Below are positions 1 through 11,047 of a stretch of DNA of 64,000 nucleotides, in pieces (within the stretch, counting starts at the first letter, position 1; the number at the start of each line of letters is the position of its first letter). Under the pieces are notes generated by a model that ran no database searches, was not told the origin of the DNA, and was given only the letters and a program-made list of their open reading frames with translations. Position numbers and translations under genes: made by a program. The DNA is taken from positions 30,288,900 through 30,352,899 of the forward strand of contig JAVTVX010000010.1 of the NCBI GenBank assembly GCA_033439265.1. Reading direction: 5' to 3'. This DNA is from Dillenia suffruticosa (lineage: Eukaryota; Streptophyta; Magnoliopsida; Dilleniales; Dilleniaceae).

Positions 1-735
1 AACCAAAATATCCTAAAATGCTATTAATGTTGCCATCACCAAACTTGCTAAGAGAAAATCGAAGCTAGAAAGGGTGTAGGAAAATGACTCCAGTTTAGTT
101 GAATTTAAATAAGTTTGAAAATTTTTGTTGAAATTTTATTGCCTTCAACAAATTAATTTAAGTTTTAAAATTAAATAAATTTACATGTGCAAAAATTCAA
201 AATTCCAATAAATAAATAAGTCAAATCAAATTCTTACTATATCTGATAAATTTTTCATTGAATATTTATATGAATTGATTAAAATATTATGGTAATTTAA
301 TTAAAATTTGATTTTCATTTATTTTATTGATTCATTTTTACTATTTGGTATTATTTGTTATATTTTTATTCTGGTGTTGACTTCCCAAACAAATGTCACC
401 GGAGACGGCGAAAAGGGCGAGGAGAGAGAAATATATTTAAAAAGACATGGGCATTACAGTCATTTTAATACCCAACTTATTTGGATAACATATATTCTGC
501 CAAATAATCCCAAGACTTATTTGGGCTGGACCGCCTACTATTGGGCTTCTATACATATTTTTTTTGTATGTCTTAATGACTAAATATTTTAAAAAGATTT
601 AAAAATCTCAATTAGATTGATCACGCATGATTAGTGGCGCCCAGTTTTCCAAGGGTTATGGCTTTAGAAAAGGCTCTTACTCTCTGATCGAACCACTTAT
701 CCTATGCTTTAATAATAATAATAACAATAATATCT
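1..735. other. AT-rich intergenic DNA
   Basis: No coding signal seen. Open frames here are short and low-complexity. The right end has a short AAT/AAC-rich run (about 712-732) just before the SINE-like unit that follows. Confidence 0.6.
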
Positions 736-808
736 AAGGAGATAGTGTAGCGATCACATTCTTACTCTCACAATTTGATAATTCATGTTCGAATCTCTAT
801 ATAACAAC

Positions 809-875
<67 letters not shown>
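736..875 (+). repeat. SINE-like unit ending in an (AAT)n tail
   Basis: A stretch resembling an internal RNA polymerase III promoter is followed by a long AAT microsatellite (about 808-875). An A-box-like GATAGTGTAGCG lies near 741 and a B-box-like GTTCGAATCTC at 787-797. I found no clear target duplication, so it may be a chance match next to a microsatellite. The open frame through it (polyasparagine) is a product of the AAT repeat. Confidence 0.3.
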
Positions 876-876
<1 letters not shown>

Positions 877-948
877 CATCGTGCAACCATTTTTCTTTTT
901 TCATTTATCTAAAATGAAAAATATGAATCCAATAGAATTGGTGTTGGG

Positions 949-1078
949 ATGGCATTTTCTTTGTTTTTTTTTTTTTTTTTTTTTGGTTGGAGCATTTTCT
1001 TTGTGTTTGACACCACCCAAGGCTGTATCGTTCCATTGACACAATTATATAAATATATATATATATATATATATTTAA
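949..1078. repeat. Poly-T and (TA)n low-complexity tracts
   Basis: A T-run near 963-982 and a TA dinucleotide run near 1050-1074. Two short open frames across them are low-complexity artefacts. Confidence 0.8.
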
Positions 1079-1190
1079 TAGAAAAGCTGTGTGTAGATCT
1101 AAATAATGAGACTATGTTTTTTTTTCCTTATAATTAATAAATAAATTTAAATTCACTTATTTTAAAAAATTTACTCGTGTTTACACAATT

Positions 1191-1413
1191 TTTTTTTTGA
1201 TATCATGTTTTGGAAACCGTTTGATATCCGAGATTTTACCCCGATTAATCCGTATCGACAGTTACAGTGACTCATTTTCGGATGACAGGTCTCCCAATAG
1301 GAAATATTTCATTTATATGAGGCTTTAATATTTTTAGTGAGAGTCTAATTTCAATCATACTTAAAAGAATTTAATTTCACATATTCATATCCAATTGAGT
1401 CTACTCACGATCA
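1191..1413 (-). mobile_element. tRNA-derived SINE, copy 1, with perfect 16-bp target duplication
   Basis: The 223-bp insert is flanked by perfect direct copies of TCGTGTTTACACAATT (1175-1190 and 1414-1429). On the plus strand it begins with a T-run followed by GATATCAT, so read on the minus strand it ends in ATGATATC plus poly-A, as a SINE does. Its centre aligns with the inserts at 16794-16987 and 33445-33660: shared blocks include GATTAAT, ATCGAC and ACAGGTCTCCCA-like text. Its Pol III boxes are more decayed than in the other two copies. Confidence 0.75.
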
Positions 1414-1867
1414 TCGTGTTTACACAATTATGTCTGCGTATGGGCGCCAAAGTGGTTAAAGTGTTTGTTTTGTTGTGTGGTTGGCAAAGGGGCATCGGAG
1501 AAAACAAAGGACGAAGATGAGACAAATGGGATGTAATAAATGAAAATCTGATGTAAACCGAAAATGAAAAACAGAGGACGGCGGAACCGCGTTTGTCTTG
1601 CTTTTGCCCCTTATGGATGTGCACGACTTTGGTTAGGTCATTCGGCATTCACCACGTGAATCTTCAATTCCTAATCCGTATTGCTGCAACTACGATGGTG
1701 ATATAACGGCTCCACATGCAATCCTTTTATTTTCCCCTTTTTTTCCTAATAATTTATCAATATTATAATTTATTTATTTTATTTCAATGTAAGTGATTAC
1801 CATAGGAGTCCATTCCATACGCGGACAGTGAATCCATGCCAATCATTTTGTCAACCTTATTACCGTA

Positions 1868-1990
1868 TATATAATTGATTTAATCAGTCATTATATATTT
1901 GATTGATTAATCAATCATTATAATTGATTTAATTAATTATTATATATTTGATTTATTTAATCAATTATTATATATTTGATTCCATTACGA
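1868..1990. repeat. Short AT-rich tandem repeat, about 38 bp, 3 copies
   Basis: The phrase ATTGATTTAATCA...TATATATTTGATT recurs about three times with small changes. It is AT-rich and can fold on itself (TTGATTAATCAA). Confidence 0.6.
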
Positions 1991-2344
1991 TTTCTTTCTT
2001 ATGTTTAGTAATTGATATATTTTTTTTAATTTATTAGTCAAACATTTCTTTTTCTTTTAGTCAGAAATGTATAAATATAAATGTCTATACTATTTTTAAA
2101 CACACAGAAAAAGAAATCTAATTTTTATTTCTCTCTTGTATTAGTGATATTCTCCTCTATCTTGTAAAGGGCAATCGTCTCTCGCTTTACAAATATTTTA
2201 TTTCATTTTTCTTTCAATATTCTTGTTTTAAAATATTCAAAATTTCAACATTATAAAAATACCGCTTACATACACGACCCTTTGAACTCGTCATTATTCT
2301 TTAAAATATGAAAACCACGATAGTCTCTTTTTTTTAACAAATAA

Positions 2345-2720
2345 AACTTTAAAAAGGGCATTGTAACGATGCCATTTTGTGATGGAAGGATTTGCGATGT
2401 CTTTTGTGACACAAAACTTATATATGCGGCAAAAGTGCTTGTTTTGCAACGAAGAAATGCACATGGGTCTCAAATTTTGGACTTAATGCGAAATTTGTTG
2501 CAAGAGCGACATTGCAAGATCTTTCCGCGGTGTCTTCCATCACAAATTGTATCGGACAGCGGGGCGGTGCTAGACTGCGCACTGTTGAAAAATCTGCGAC
2601 ACCTTTGCGATGCACATCCACGTCGCAGGAATGACACCGTTGCCAATTCCGTTGCAAATGCCCTCGTCAGTCATTTTTTTGAGTTGCATTTGGCATCACA
2701 AGTTGTCTTCTTATTTTTCT
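2345..2720 (+). other. Island of TTGCGA/GCGAC words with a 137-codon open frame
   Basis: This stretch has a higher GC content than its surroundings and repeats words such as TTGCGATG, GCGACA, TTGCAACG and TTGCAA, resembling the subterminal motif of the CACTA elements in this window. The plus-strand frame 2369-2782 would encode 137 residues that I do not recognise; an opposite frame of 79 codons overlaps it. I see no CACTA ends. It is probably a decayed transposon end rather than a gene. Confidence 0.35.
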
Positions 2721-3267
2721 TTTTAGATTTCTTTATTTTGGTGCGTCGCAAAATGTGTTACAGAAAAATATTAATTTTTTAATTCTATTAATGTTATTGA
2801 TCATTTAATTGTGATTTTTAAATAAATTAAATTCATATGAAGAAAAAAAATTGAAACACTAAAATAATAAAATTATGAAAATATGTCATATAACAATAAA
2901 TAAATTTTACAAAAAATAAAATTAAAAATATCCACAGTGCGAATATAAATGTATGAAGTTGACAACAATGTTTAGGAGGTCTATCGCGACCAATATCAAA
3001 GAAAGATAATAAATCAGGCTTGCAGGGAGAGAAGTCAGGGTCATGCCGAAAAACATGCTGGGGCTGGGGTCAGGACACACCAATATGGTTGAACAAAAAC
3101 TCAAATTCTTGAGTCAATTGTTAAATTTGACTTTTCAATTGAATATTTTCCCCGGGAAGTATCTCGTACTGTTCATTGGTTAGGTGAGAGCTTGAAGACC
3201 GACCACCTTTTTTTTCTGTGTTCTTGTGATGGTTCTCGACTAGATTGATTGCGCATAAATTTAAATT

Positions 3268-3272
3268 TAAAA
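3268..3272. repeat. Target duplication TAAAA, left copy
   Basis: TAAAA directly abuts the 5' LTR. The matching copy is at 11043-11047, directly after the 3' LTR. Confidence 0.9.
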
Positions 3273-3651
3273 TGTAAGTTATGGGGATACCGGGTCGGGT
3301 CGCTCATGTGAGTTTGATCCAAACCCACTTTCCTTTTTTGAATTTTCAAAAGAATAGAAGGGAGGAAGTGGTTTTTTATGGAAAAAACCAACTCTTAACT
3401 CCCTTTAACCATCCATCCCCATCTATGGTGCTCTTAAAGGTTGAGAGAGAATAGGAAAAGAGAGAGGAAGAAGATCTCTATACACCATAATTCTATTCCA
3501 TCAAAAAGACTCTTGGATTGTGAACAAAAAAGGAGATTGATCCATTGGTGACATTTTTCGAACCCGTACATCGAAAAGATTAGTGATCCGACCCTAAATC
3601 TTGGGACATTCAATATTTATTTCGCTGTAAATGCATAAGAGAATGCTTTTA
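3273..3651 (+). repeat. Copia 5' LTR (379 bp)
   Basis: Begins TGTAAGTTATGGGGATACCG and runs to the T-rich end before TTGGTATCAG. It aligns end to end with 10664-11042. Confidence 0.95.
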
Positions 3652-3652
3652 T

Positions 3653-3663
3653 TGGTATCAGAG
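3653..3663 (+). other. Primer binding site for initiator tRNA-Met
   Basis: TGGTATCAGAG directly follows the LTR and matches the standard plant copia primer site. Confidence 0.9.
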
Positions 3664-5529
3664 TATGATTTAGGGTGTTTCCTATTTTTTATATTTTTTC
3701 GAGTTTCATTTTCTTTAAAAAAATTGAAAATGGTAACTTTCATTATAGACCACGAAATGTTTTGAAATTTGAAAGGTAGAGTATCCATGATGTTAGAAAT
3801 TGATCTGCAAAGTTTCATGCATAGCCGTTATGTATTTTTGGAGAAAAATGAAAGCCTAGTCGAAAAAAAAATGTTAATATCTATTTGCATGATAGGTTTC
3901 ATGATTTAATACTTGTATGGTTAAATTCCCCATCAAAAATCCTTTCCAACCATATAAAGAATATGCAAAACGGTACAGAAATGAATAAGATATGGTTTAG
4001 GAAAATTATGGTTAAAATGCAGAAAAAAATTTTTTCTGCATGAAGAAGACGAAGTGACGTCAGCACAATCCCACTCTCGGGCCGTGGGCTGTGAAACCCA
4101 AACGTCATGATCCAGATCTCAAATTAGAAAACTAACAGCACCATTAGATTCAGAGACCCCAAAAATGGGGGATAGGCAAAATCCGGTGGCTGGATTCAGC
4201 CGGGAAGGCGGCGCGTGGGCCTCACGCGCTGCCCGAGCGCGTGGGTGACTCACCCACGCGCCGCCGCCACCAAGTGGCGCGTGAGAGTGCGTGAGGCACC
4301 CTCTTAGGCCCCTTTTTTTATTTTTTTTATTTATTTTTAATTGTTTTTTCTGTATTCTAAAAAAAAAAAAATTTTGACTGCAAGTATTCATTAAGAAATT
4401 TTATTTGAAAATTACAGAAAAATCAATTAACAAGTGAGACAAAATTCTGAAAATTTCTCACTTGTTTAAAAAAAAATATTTTCTAGTTTATGTCTACCTT
4501 AATTAAATTTTTATGACACATATTTGATTTATACTCGTTGATTTAAGTATAAATTGTGGATAGTATTTAAAATTTTTTTTTGGTTGGTTTCGTGTCCAAT
4601 CTAATCTTTACCCCATTTTAGGGATATGGTGAGAATCAGACGTACTCTTGCACCTCTCTGGGGGAGATGCAGAGATGAGAGGACCCCAAAACGTTTAGCA
4701 AAACTATATATGATATTGCATTATAAGATGAAAGCAACGCATAGTTTGTAGCAACATTGTGGGTTATGAGTCGAAAATGTTATGAATTTCGGCGTTTGAG
4801 TCACTGGTTTGGAGGCGACGAAGCCGAGATTAAAATTATAAGAAACTTCCTGTCTGATCATTTGATTGGAATGGCTGACAAAATATTATAGGATAATAAG
4901 TGTCTCTATCTCAAGGATTTCAGACTAAAATTGCTTAAGATGTGGAGAGTTAAGGAGATAGAGATTAAAATGAAAAGGGCGTTGTCTCTAAAGATCAATG
5001 GCTCGACATCCCAAGCTGTTAGGAGATTCACTCCGAGAGATAGACTTTTAGTTGGGATGGTCAATATGGTCACTCGCATGTATGTGCAAGATAAGAAAGA
5101 TGAGAAAAAAGAAATTTGATTATATATATATATATTTTTTTTCTTTGTGCATAGTTATCTACTGTAATAAGAACAATGTCATGAACATATGATATAATTT
5201 TTTTTATATATATATCAACAATGTGCATACTTTGTATATTTATGCGAGCATGTGAAGAGATATGTTCTAAATTCACATGATTTTAGTGGGAGTTTTTAGG
5301 TTGGTAGAATTTAAGTGATTCTTACCTAAAACTGAAAGAATTTTGCTATTTTGAAATCAAATTTATGATAATCAAACATTTGGATGATGGATGATGATTG
5401 AGAACTTAGTGATCTTTCGAGTTTACACCTTATGTTCGTTTATGATAAATTTATTAGATTTCATATACAAAATTATATGAATGAATGAGTATGAATACTT
5501 ATAATAGTCTCTCTCTGAAATCCTAGACC
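3664..5529 (+). other. Copia leader
   Basis: Non-coding region between primer site and gag. It includes a GC-rich block (about 4175-4310) with GCGCGTGGG and CCCACGCGCC phrases that can pair with each other, standing out from the AT-rich surroundings. Small frames here (for example 4119-4391 minus) are not protein-like. Confidence 0.7.
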
Positions 5530-6361
5530 ATAGCATCGAAATCAATAACAGCAGATTTGAATAAAGGTGATAAGTTTAATGGCGACAATTATGACATTTG
5601 GCGTCACAAGATATGGTATGTGCTGGAAGAGCAGGATGCCTTGGAGGGTATCAACCATATCATGCAAGACCCTGGAATTGGAAACACTGCTCAACAGAGA
5701 AGAGATCAAGAAGCTTACCAGGCGTGGAAGAAGAAAAATTCCACTGTACGTGACATTCTGGTTAGTTCTGTAGTTGATGATCTCATATATGAATGTGAGC
5801 AATTCCCTACTGCTCATGACATATGGGTATACCTCAGAGAGAAGTATGGAGGTACTAGTGTAACCCGTCTGAGACAGTTGACTATCAAGTTTGACACGTA
5901 CAAAAAAGATGTCTGATCACAATATCAAACTACACCTCAGAATTATGTCAAACATGATAAGGGAATTGAAGTCAGCAGGTCATGTTTTATCTGATGAGCA
6001 ACAGGTTCAAGCTTTAATCCGATCCCTTCCAGACCAGTGGGAACACTTGAAGGTCAATCTGACTCACAATGATAACATTAAGACTTTCGCTGATACTGCT
6101 CGCCACGTAGAACTCGAAGATGAACGGCTTGGTGCTGCAAAATCGATTTCTAATGGTTTTGTAGCTGAGTCAAGTCCCCAAAAAGTTGCGGGCTTTAAAC
6201 GGAAAGGGAACAAGAACAAGGGCAAGAAAGGGAAGGATATTGCGGAAAGGTTTAAGAAGAGCAATTCCAACCGTAAGAACAAACGCAAGCGGTTTTGGAA
6301 AAAGAATGATAAGAGCAAACTGAAGCGCTATAATTGTAAAGCTTTTGGTCATTTCGCTTGA
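5530..6361 (+). pseudogene. Copia gag (capsid and nucleocapsid) relic
   Basis: Gag forms the particle that packages the retrotransposon RNA. The frame shows the usual copia N-terminal pattern (KFNGDNYDIWRHKIW near 5572-5616) and a basic, lysine-rich nucleocapsid tail (about 6190-6340). The likely start at 5530 is ATA instead of ATG; the first in-frame alternative is a TTG at 5557. A frameshift lies in the A-run near 5903-5912, because the next part continues in a different frame from 5891. A degenerate zinc knuckle (near 6330-6375) has lost cysteines and is cut by TGA at 6359-6361, probably from CGA. The product cannot be made intact. Confidence 0.92.
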
Positions 6362-7898
6362 GAATATCCCGAACCGAAAAAGGTAGCACCTTGTAACGCT
6401 TCTCTAAGTGTTATATATGTCTCTAGCACTGTTTTACTTTCTGAATCATATCCTGTGTGGATTATAGACTCAGGAGCAACAGACCATGTGACGAGAGATC
6501 GAGAAACGTTCGTGGATTTTCGTCGAGTTCCTCCTGATGCAAGATGGATATACGTAGGAAACAATATAAGAGTAGAAGTTAAAGGGATTGGCACTTGCAA
6601 ACTGGAGTTACGAAGTGACAAAATTCTAATCTTACATGATGTTCTCTTTGCACCGGAAATTCGACGAAATTTAGTCTCTGTTATTGTTCTTCTTAAACTA
6701 GGTTATGACTTGAACTTTACTCATGATAAGATTTGTATTTATAATAGTGGTGTGTTTTATGGTACTGAACATCTGTTAATTAGATTTCTTACTTTAAATT
6801 GTGACAGACAAATGTTTAACTATTATACTGATCATTATATTTCGTTAAATGTTTGTTCTTCTAGTAATGCTAATATAGATGACAAAGTATGACATGCTAG
6901 ACTTAGTCACATAGGGCAGGACAGGATGAATCGACTTTTGAAAGCAGGACTATTGGGTTCGCTTACTAAAGTTGATTTACCGAGTTGTGAATATTGTCTT
7001 GCCGGGAAGATGACTCGAAAACCTTTTGGAAAAGCCGTGAGGCTGAACTTCCATTACAATTGGTTCACTCTGACATTTGTGGTCCAATGAATGTGAAAGC
7101 TAGGCATGGAGCGTCATATTTCATTACTTTTATTGATAATTTCACGCGTTTTTGTCATGTTTATTTGATTACTCACAAGTCTGAAGCACTTGAGTGTTTT
7201 CGACGTTATATGAATGAAGTAGAGAATCAAATGGATAGATTGATTAAAGCTTTAAGGACAGATCGAGAGCGTGAATATCTATCAGATCAGTTCAATGATC
7301 TCTGTAATGAAAAAGGAATAATTAGACAATTGACTATTCCCCACACGCCTCAACAGAATGGTGTTGCTGAGATGAGGAATAGGACGTTGTTGGAAATGAC
7401 GAGATCTATGATGGCACAGGCTAACTTGCCAATTTCCTTTTGGGGAGTTGCATTGTTAACTGCGACCTATATCTTAAATAAAGTGCCTTCAAAAATAGTA
7501 CCCACAACACCGTACGAATTTTTGACTGGTAGGACACCAAGTCTGACTGATGTTAGATCTTGGAGATCGGCAGCATATGTTCATGACCCTTCTAATAAAT
7601 TTGGAAAGCTTGGTCCCCGGGGGAAGAAATGTATCTTTATTAGATATTCTTATCAATCAAAAGATTATGTGTTTATCGGTGAAAGAGAAAATGGTACTGT
7701 AACCGAAATTGAATCACGAAATGTGACATTTTTGGAAAATGATTTCCTAGTAAAGGTGATATAACAAAAGGAGAATCTTTGTTTCAATTAAATAATTCAA
7801 ATGATGATTCCGTGCATGATGAATCAAGAGAATTACGAGAAGTTGAATCCCTAGATAATCTCAGTGGGAGGGATTCAAATTCTAACGATTCAACCTAA
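6362..7898 (+). pseudogene. Copia protease and integrase relic
   Basis: The aspartic protease is marked by WIIDSGATDHVTR (from about 6458), with the DSGA catalytic motif kept. The integrase zinc finger (HARLSHIG ... CEYC, about 6893-7000) is cut off from the protease by TGA at 6890-6892, where a tryptophan is expected. A frameshift near 7025-7035 separates the zinc finger from the catalytic core. The core keeps the three acidic positions: D in HSDICGP (about 7066), D in RTDRERE (about 7258; the family usually has GG after RTDR) and E in QNGVAEMRN (about 7355). Another frameshift lies near 7745-7764 and a TAA stands at 7896-7898. Confidence 0.92.
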
Positions 7899-9551
7899 TC
7901 GTCAATTCGTAAAAGTATTAGAAAAGGTGTGCCCAAACGTCATTACGAAATTGAAGAGCACACTTTTATCATTTCTCTACAGGACGAGGATGAGCCGAAG
8001 AATGTGAACGAGGCTTTATCTTGTCCTGCCAAGGATGAGTGGATAAAAGCAATGGAGGAAGAAATAGAGTCGATAGATTCCAACTATGTTTGGGAATTGG
8101 TTGATCTTCCACCTGGGCGCAAACCTATTGGGAACAAATAGGTTCTTAAAGTTAAACGTAAAGCTGATGGAACAATTGAGAGGTACAAAACTCGGTTGGT
8201 GGCAAAAGGTTATACCCAACAAGAGGGTATTGATTATGAAGAAACATTTTCACCAGTAGTGAGATTTGTCTCTATTCGCCTATTGTTAGCCATTGTAGCC
8301 AATTTTGATTTAGAATTATATCAAATGGATGTGAAAACTGCGTTTCTCAACGGAGAACTTAAAGAAGAAATCTACATGGAACAACCAGTAGGTTTCATTG
8401 TTAAAGGTCAAGAAAATAAAGTTTGTAAATTGAATAAATCAATTTATGGCCTCAAACAGTCTTCAAGACAATGGTATTTGAGATTTCATAAATCCGTAAT
8501 CTCTTACGACTTCGTAATGATAGACGAAAATCATTGTGTTTACGTGAAAAAGTCTAATGATAAGTTTGTAATTCTAAATTTATATGTCGATGACATATTG
8601 TTAGCCGGAAATGATATGGAGTATGTCCTGAATATCAAAAGTTAGTTATCATCAAATTTTGAAATGAAGGACATGGGTGAAGTAGAGTACATACTGGGTG
8701 TTAAGATCCACAGAGATCGTTCTAAGAGATTGTTAACCTTATCTCAAGAATCTTATATTAAAAAAATTTTAGAACGATTTAGGATGGATAGCTGTAAACC
8801 TATTGATACTCCTGTGGCTAAAGGCGAAGGTTTAAGTTTAGCAATGTGTCCAAAGACCGCTGAAGAAAAACATGAGATGTCAAAAGTACCGTATTTCAGC
8901 GCTGTTGGGAGTCTGATATACGTTATGATGTGTACTCGCCCTAACATCTGTTATGTCGTGGGTTTGGTCAGCAAGTATCAATCCAATCCACGTAAAGGTC
9001 ACTGGATAGCTGTGAAGAGGATTCTAAAATACCTGAAAGGAACTGCGAATTATTCCCTTTGTTATCAAGGAAATGACTTGTTATTGAGCGGATACACAAA
9101 TACTGATTGGGGTGGTGACTTCGATGAACATAAATCCACCTCAGTTTATGCTTTCTTGCTAAATAAAGGCGCCATCTCTTGGAGAAGTAAGAAACAAACA
9201 TGTGTATCACTGTCGACGATGGAAGCAGAGTTTGTAACTTGTGCTTCAGCAATTCAGGAGTGTGTTTGGTTGAAACGTTTTTTACAACATTTAGGGATCG
9301 TAAGCGACACAGTGGGAGTTGTGACAATTTATTGTGATAGTTAAGCAGCAGTCGCTTATACGAGAGATCCCAAATATCATGGAAAAACTAAACACATTGA
9401 TACGAAATTCAACTTTATTCGAGACATTGTTAAAAAAGGAGAGGTGACATTGAAGTATTTATCTACGCATTTAATGGTGGCTGATCCATTTACGAAACCG
9501 ATACCTAGAGATGTATTTTTTGAAACATGTAAAATCTCTAGAATTGCGTAG
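7899..9551 (+). pseudogene. Copia reverse transcriptase and RNase H relic
   Basis: The RT frame carries the hallmark blocks of copia RT: RLVAKGYTQQEGIDY near 8193, YQMDVKTAFLNGEL near 8320 and the catalytic YVDDILLAG near 8580. RNase H follows (SGYTNTDWGGD near 9088; SLSTMEAEFV near 9211). The frame stays constant but is broken by TAG at 8139-8141 (expected W), TAG at 8643-8645 (expected W) and TAA at 9342-9344 (expected Q). It ends at TAG 9549-9551. All three internal stops fit single G-to-A or C-to-T changes. Confidence 0.94.
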
Positions 9552-10653
9552 AGTGTAATTGTATGTATAAGCAATGAACATGATGTAATGCTAATTATTA
9601 TATGACATTTGAATTTTTTTGCATTTGCGAATTCTTATGTCTTGATTAAAAAGTATGTCGGACAAGTTTGGAAGATTGACTCTCTCACACGAGCAATCGT
9701 CTCTAATATCTATGTGATATGTAGAGATGAGACGATGTTAATTTTGGATAATTAACATAAATTAGCCACCTTAGTATATAACTAAGATGAGATTATCGTT
9801 GACACTTACTTATTTGATAATCGAAATGGATTTCCCACGATCCATTACACTTGTCTAGAAGCCAGGTGTGGTTCTCTCTTGGAAAAGTGTTTTTTTTTTT
9901 AGGATTTATAAGAAGAGAGAATCAAGTCAGTATCGTGATATATTTGGACTAAAACCTGTACGATATATTATAATTTTGAAATAGACATACGTTTCTAAAT
10001 AAATAGAAAATGTATTGTAGCACGTGTTCATACCATGTGTGCTTTCAGTGACTCTATGGGTTATGAATTGATAAATCTCTCTATCTCATTGTGTGAGACC
10101 CAGAGATTTGTAATTAACCTCATTTAATATCCTTAAAACTTTCGCCTGTTTTTTGAAAGTTTATTTTAGTGTTGCTATTTTGGGATATAACCAATAGATC
10201 ATGCTTGATTCGGTTTTGTGGTACATGACTAGGAAAGCAGCTAAAATGAAGTGGAAAGATAGTAGTACGAAAGGAAGACTGTCTTAAAGTTTGTACGTAA
10301 TTTTTGTATTCACAAACTGACCAGTTATGTTTTTTAACTTGATATTCTGAAACATAATTGTGAATGCACAGTTGAGATGAATTAAGTATGCACAGTTGAG
10401 ATGAATTAAGTATGCTCTCGTTCATTAATAGAGGGATAAGAGGTACAATAACTCTATATATAGTAAAAAGAGGTCTAAGATATAGCGAGACTTGATATCC
10501 TCATAGTATTAGATCTTGAGTTTCTATATATTCTTAAACGGTATGCAGCTACGAGCTCTTGATGTACTCGCTGGTCACACGATCTATTTGTCTGTATGAA
10601 ATCGATGGTATATGGAAGTGATTGAGCAAAATGTAGGTCTAACCCTCATGTGC
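9552..10653 (+). other. Copia 3' untranslated region
   Basis: About 1.1 kb between the end of pol and the polypurine tract, with no coding signal. A 23-bp phrase (GCACAGTTGAGATGAATTAA) is directly repeated near 10366 and 10389. Confidence 0.7.
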
Positions 10654-10663
10654 AAGTGGGAGA
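10654..10663 (+). other. Copia polypurine tract
   Basis: AAGTGGGAGA lies directly before the 3' LTR, where plus-strand DNA synthesis is primed. Confidence 0.88.
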
Positions 10664-11042
10664 TATAAGTTATGGGAATACCGGGTCGGGTCACCCATGT
10701 GGCTTTGACTCAAACCTACTTCCCTTTTTTGAATTTTCAAAAGGAGGGAAGGGAGGGAGTGGTTTTTTATGGAAAAAACCAACTCTTAACTCCCTTTAAC
10801 CATCCATCCCCATTTATGGTGTTCTTAAAGGTTGAGAGAGAATAGGAAAAGAGAGAGGAAGAAAATCTCTATACACCATAATTCCGTTCTATAAAAAAGA
10901 TTTTTGGATTGTGAACGAAAAAGGAGATTGATCCATTGGTTACATTCTTCAGACCCGTACATTGAAAAAGTTAGTGATCTGACCCTTCATATTGGAACAT
11001 TCAACATTTATTTCATTGTAAATATATAAGAGAATGCTTTCA
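10664..11042 (+). repeat. Copia 3' LTR (379 bp)
   Basis: Starts TATAAGTTATGGGAATACCG, so the terminal TG has become TA. It ends in CA and is followed by TAAAA. Confidence 0.95.
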
Positions 11043-11047
11043 TAAAA

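Larger units (their letters stand above)
1430..3267. other. Intergenic AT-rich DNA
   Basis: No recognisable gene. It contains a short tandem repeat (1868-1990) and a compositionally distinct island (2345-2720), listed separately. The rest shows no feature I can support. Confidence 0.5.
3273..11042 (+). mobile_element. Full-length Ty1/copia LTR retrotransposon, inactivated
   Basis: The 7,770-bp element is bounded by two LTRs of exactly 379 bp and by the 5-bp target duplication TAAAA (3268-3272 and 11043-11047). Order: LTR, primer site for initiator tRNA-Met, leader of nearly 1.9 kb, gag, protease, integrase, reverse transcriptase, RNase H, long 3' untranslated region, polypurine tract, LTR. 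Integrase before RT defines copia. The reading frame has lost its start codon and carries several stops and about three frameshifts, so it cannot encode a working polyprotein. The LTRs differ at roughly one base in eight by eye, mostly transitions, indicating an old insertion. I did not assign a lineage. Confidence 0.96.

Noticed and set aside
785-1039. 84-codon frame with a polyasparagine run
   Set aside because: It is the AAT microsatellite followed by a poly-T tract.
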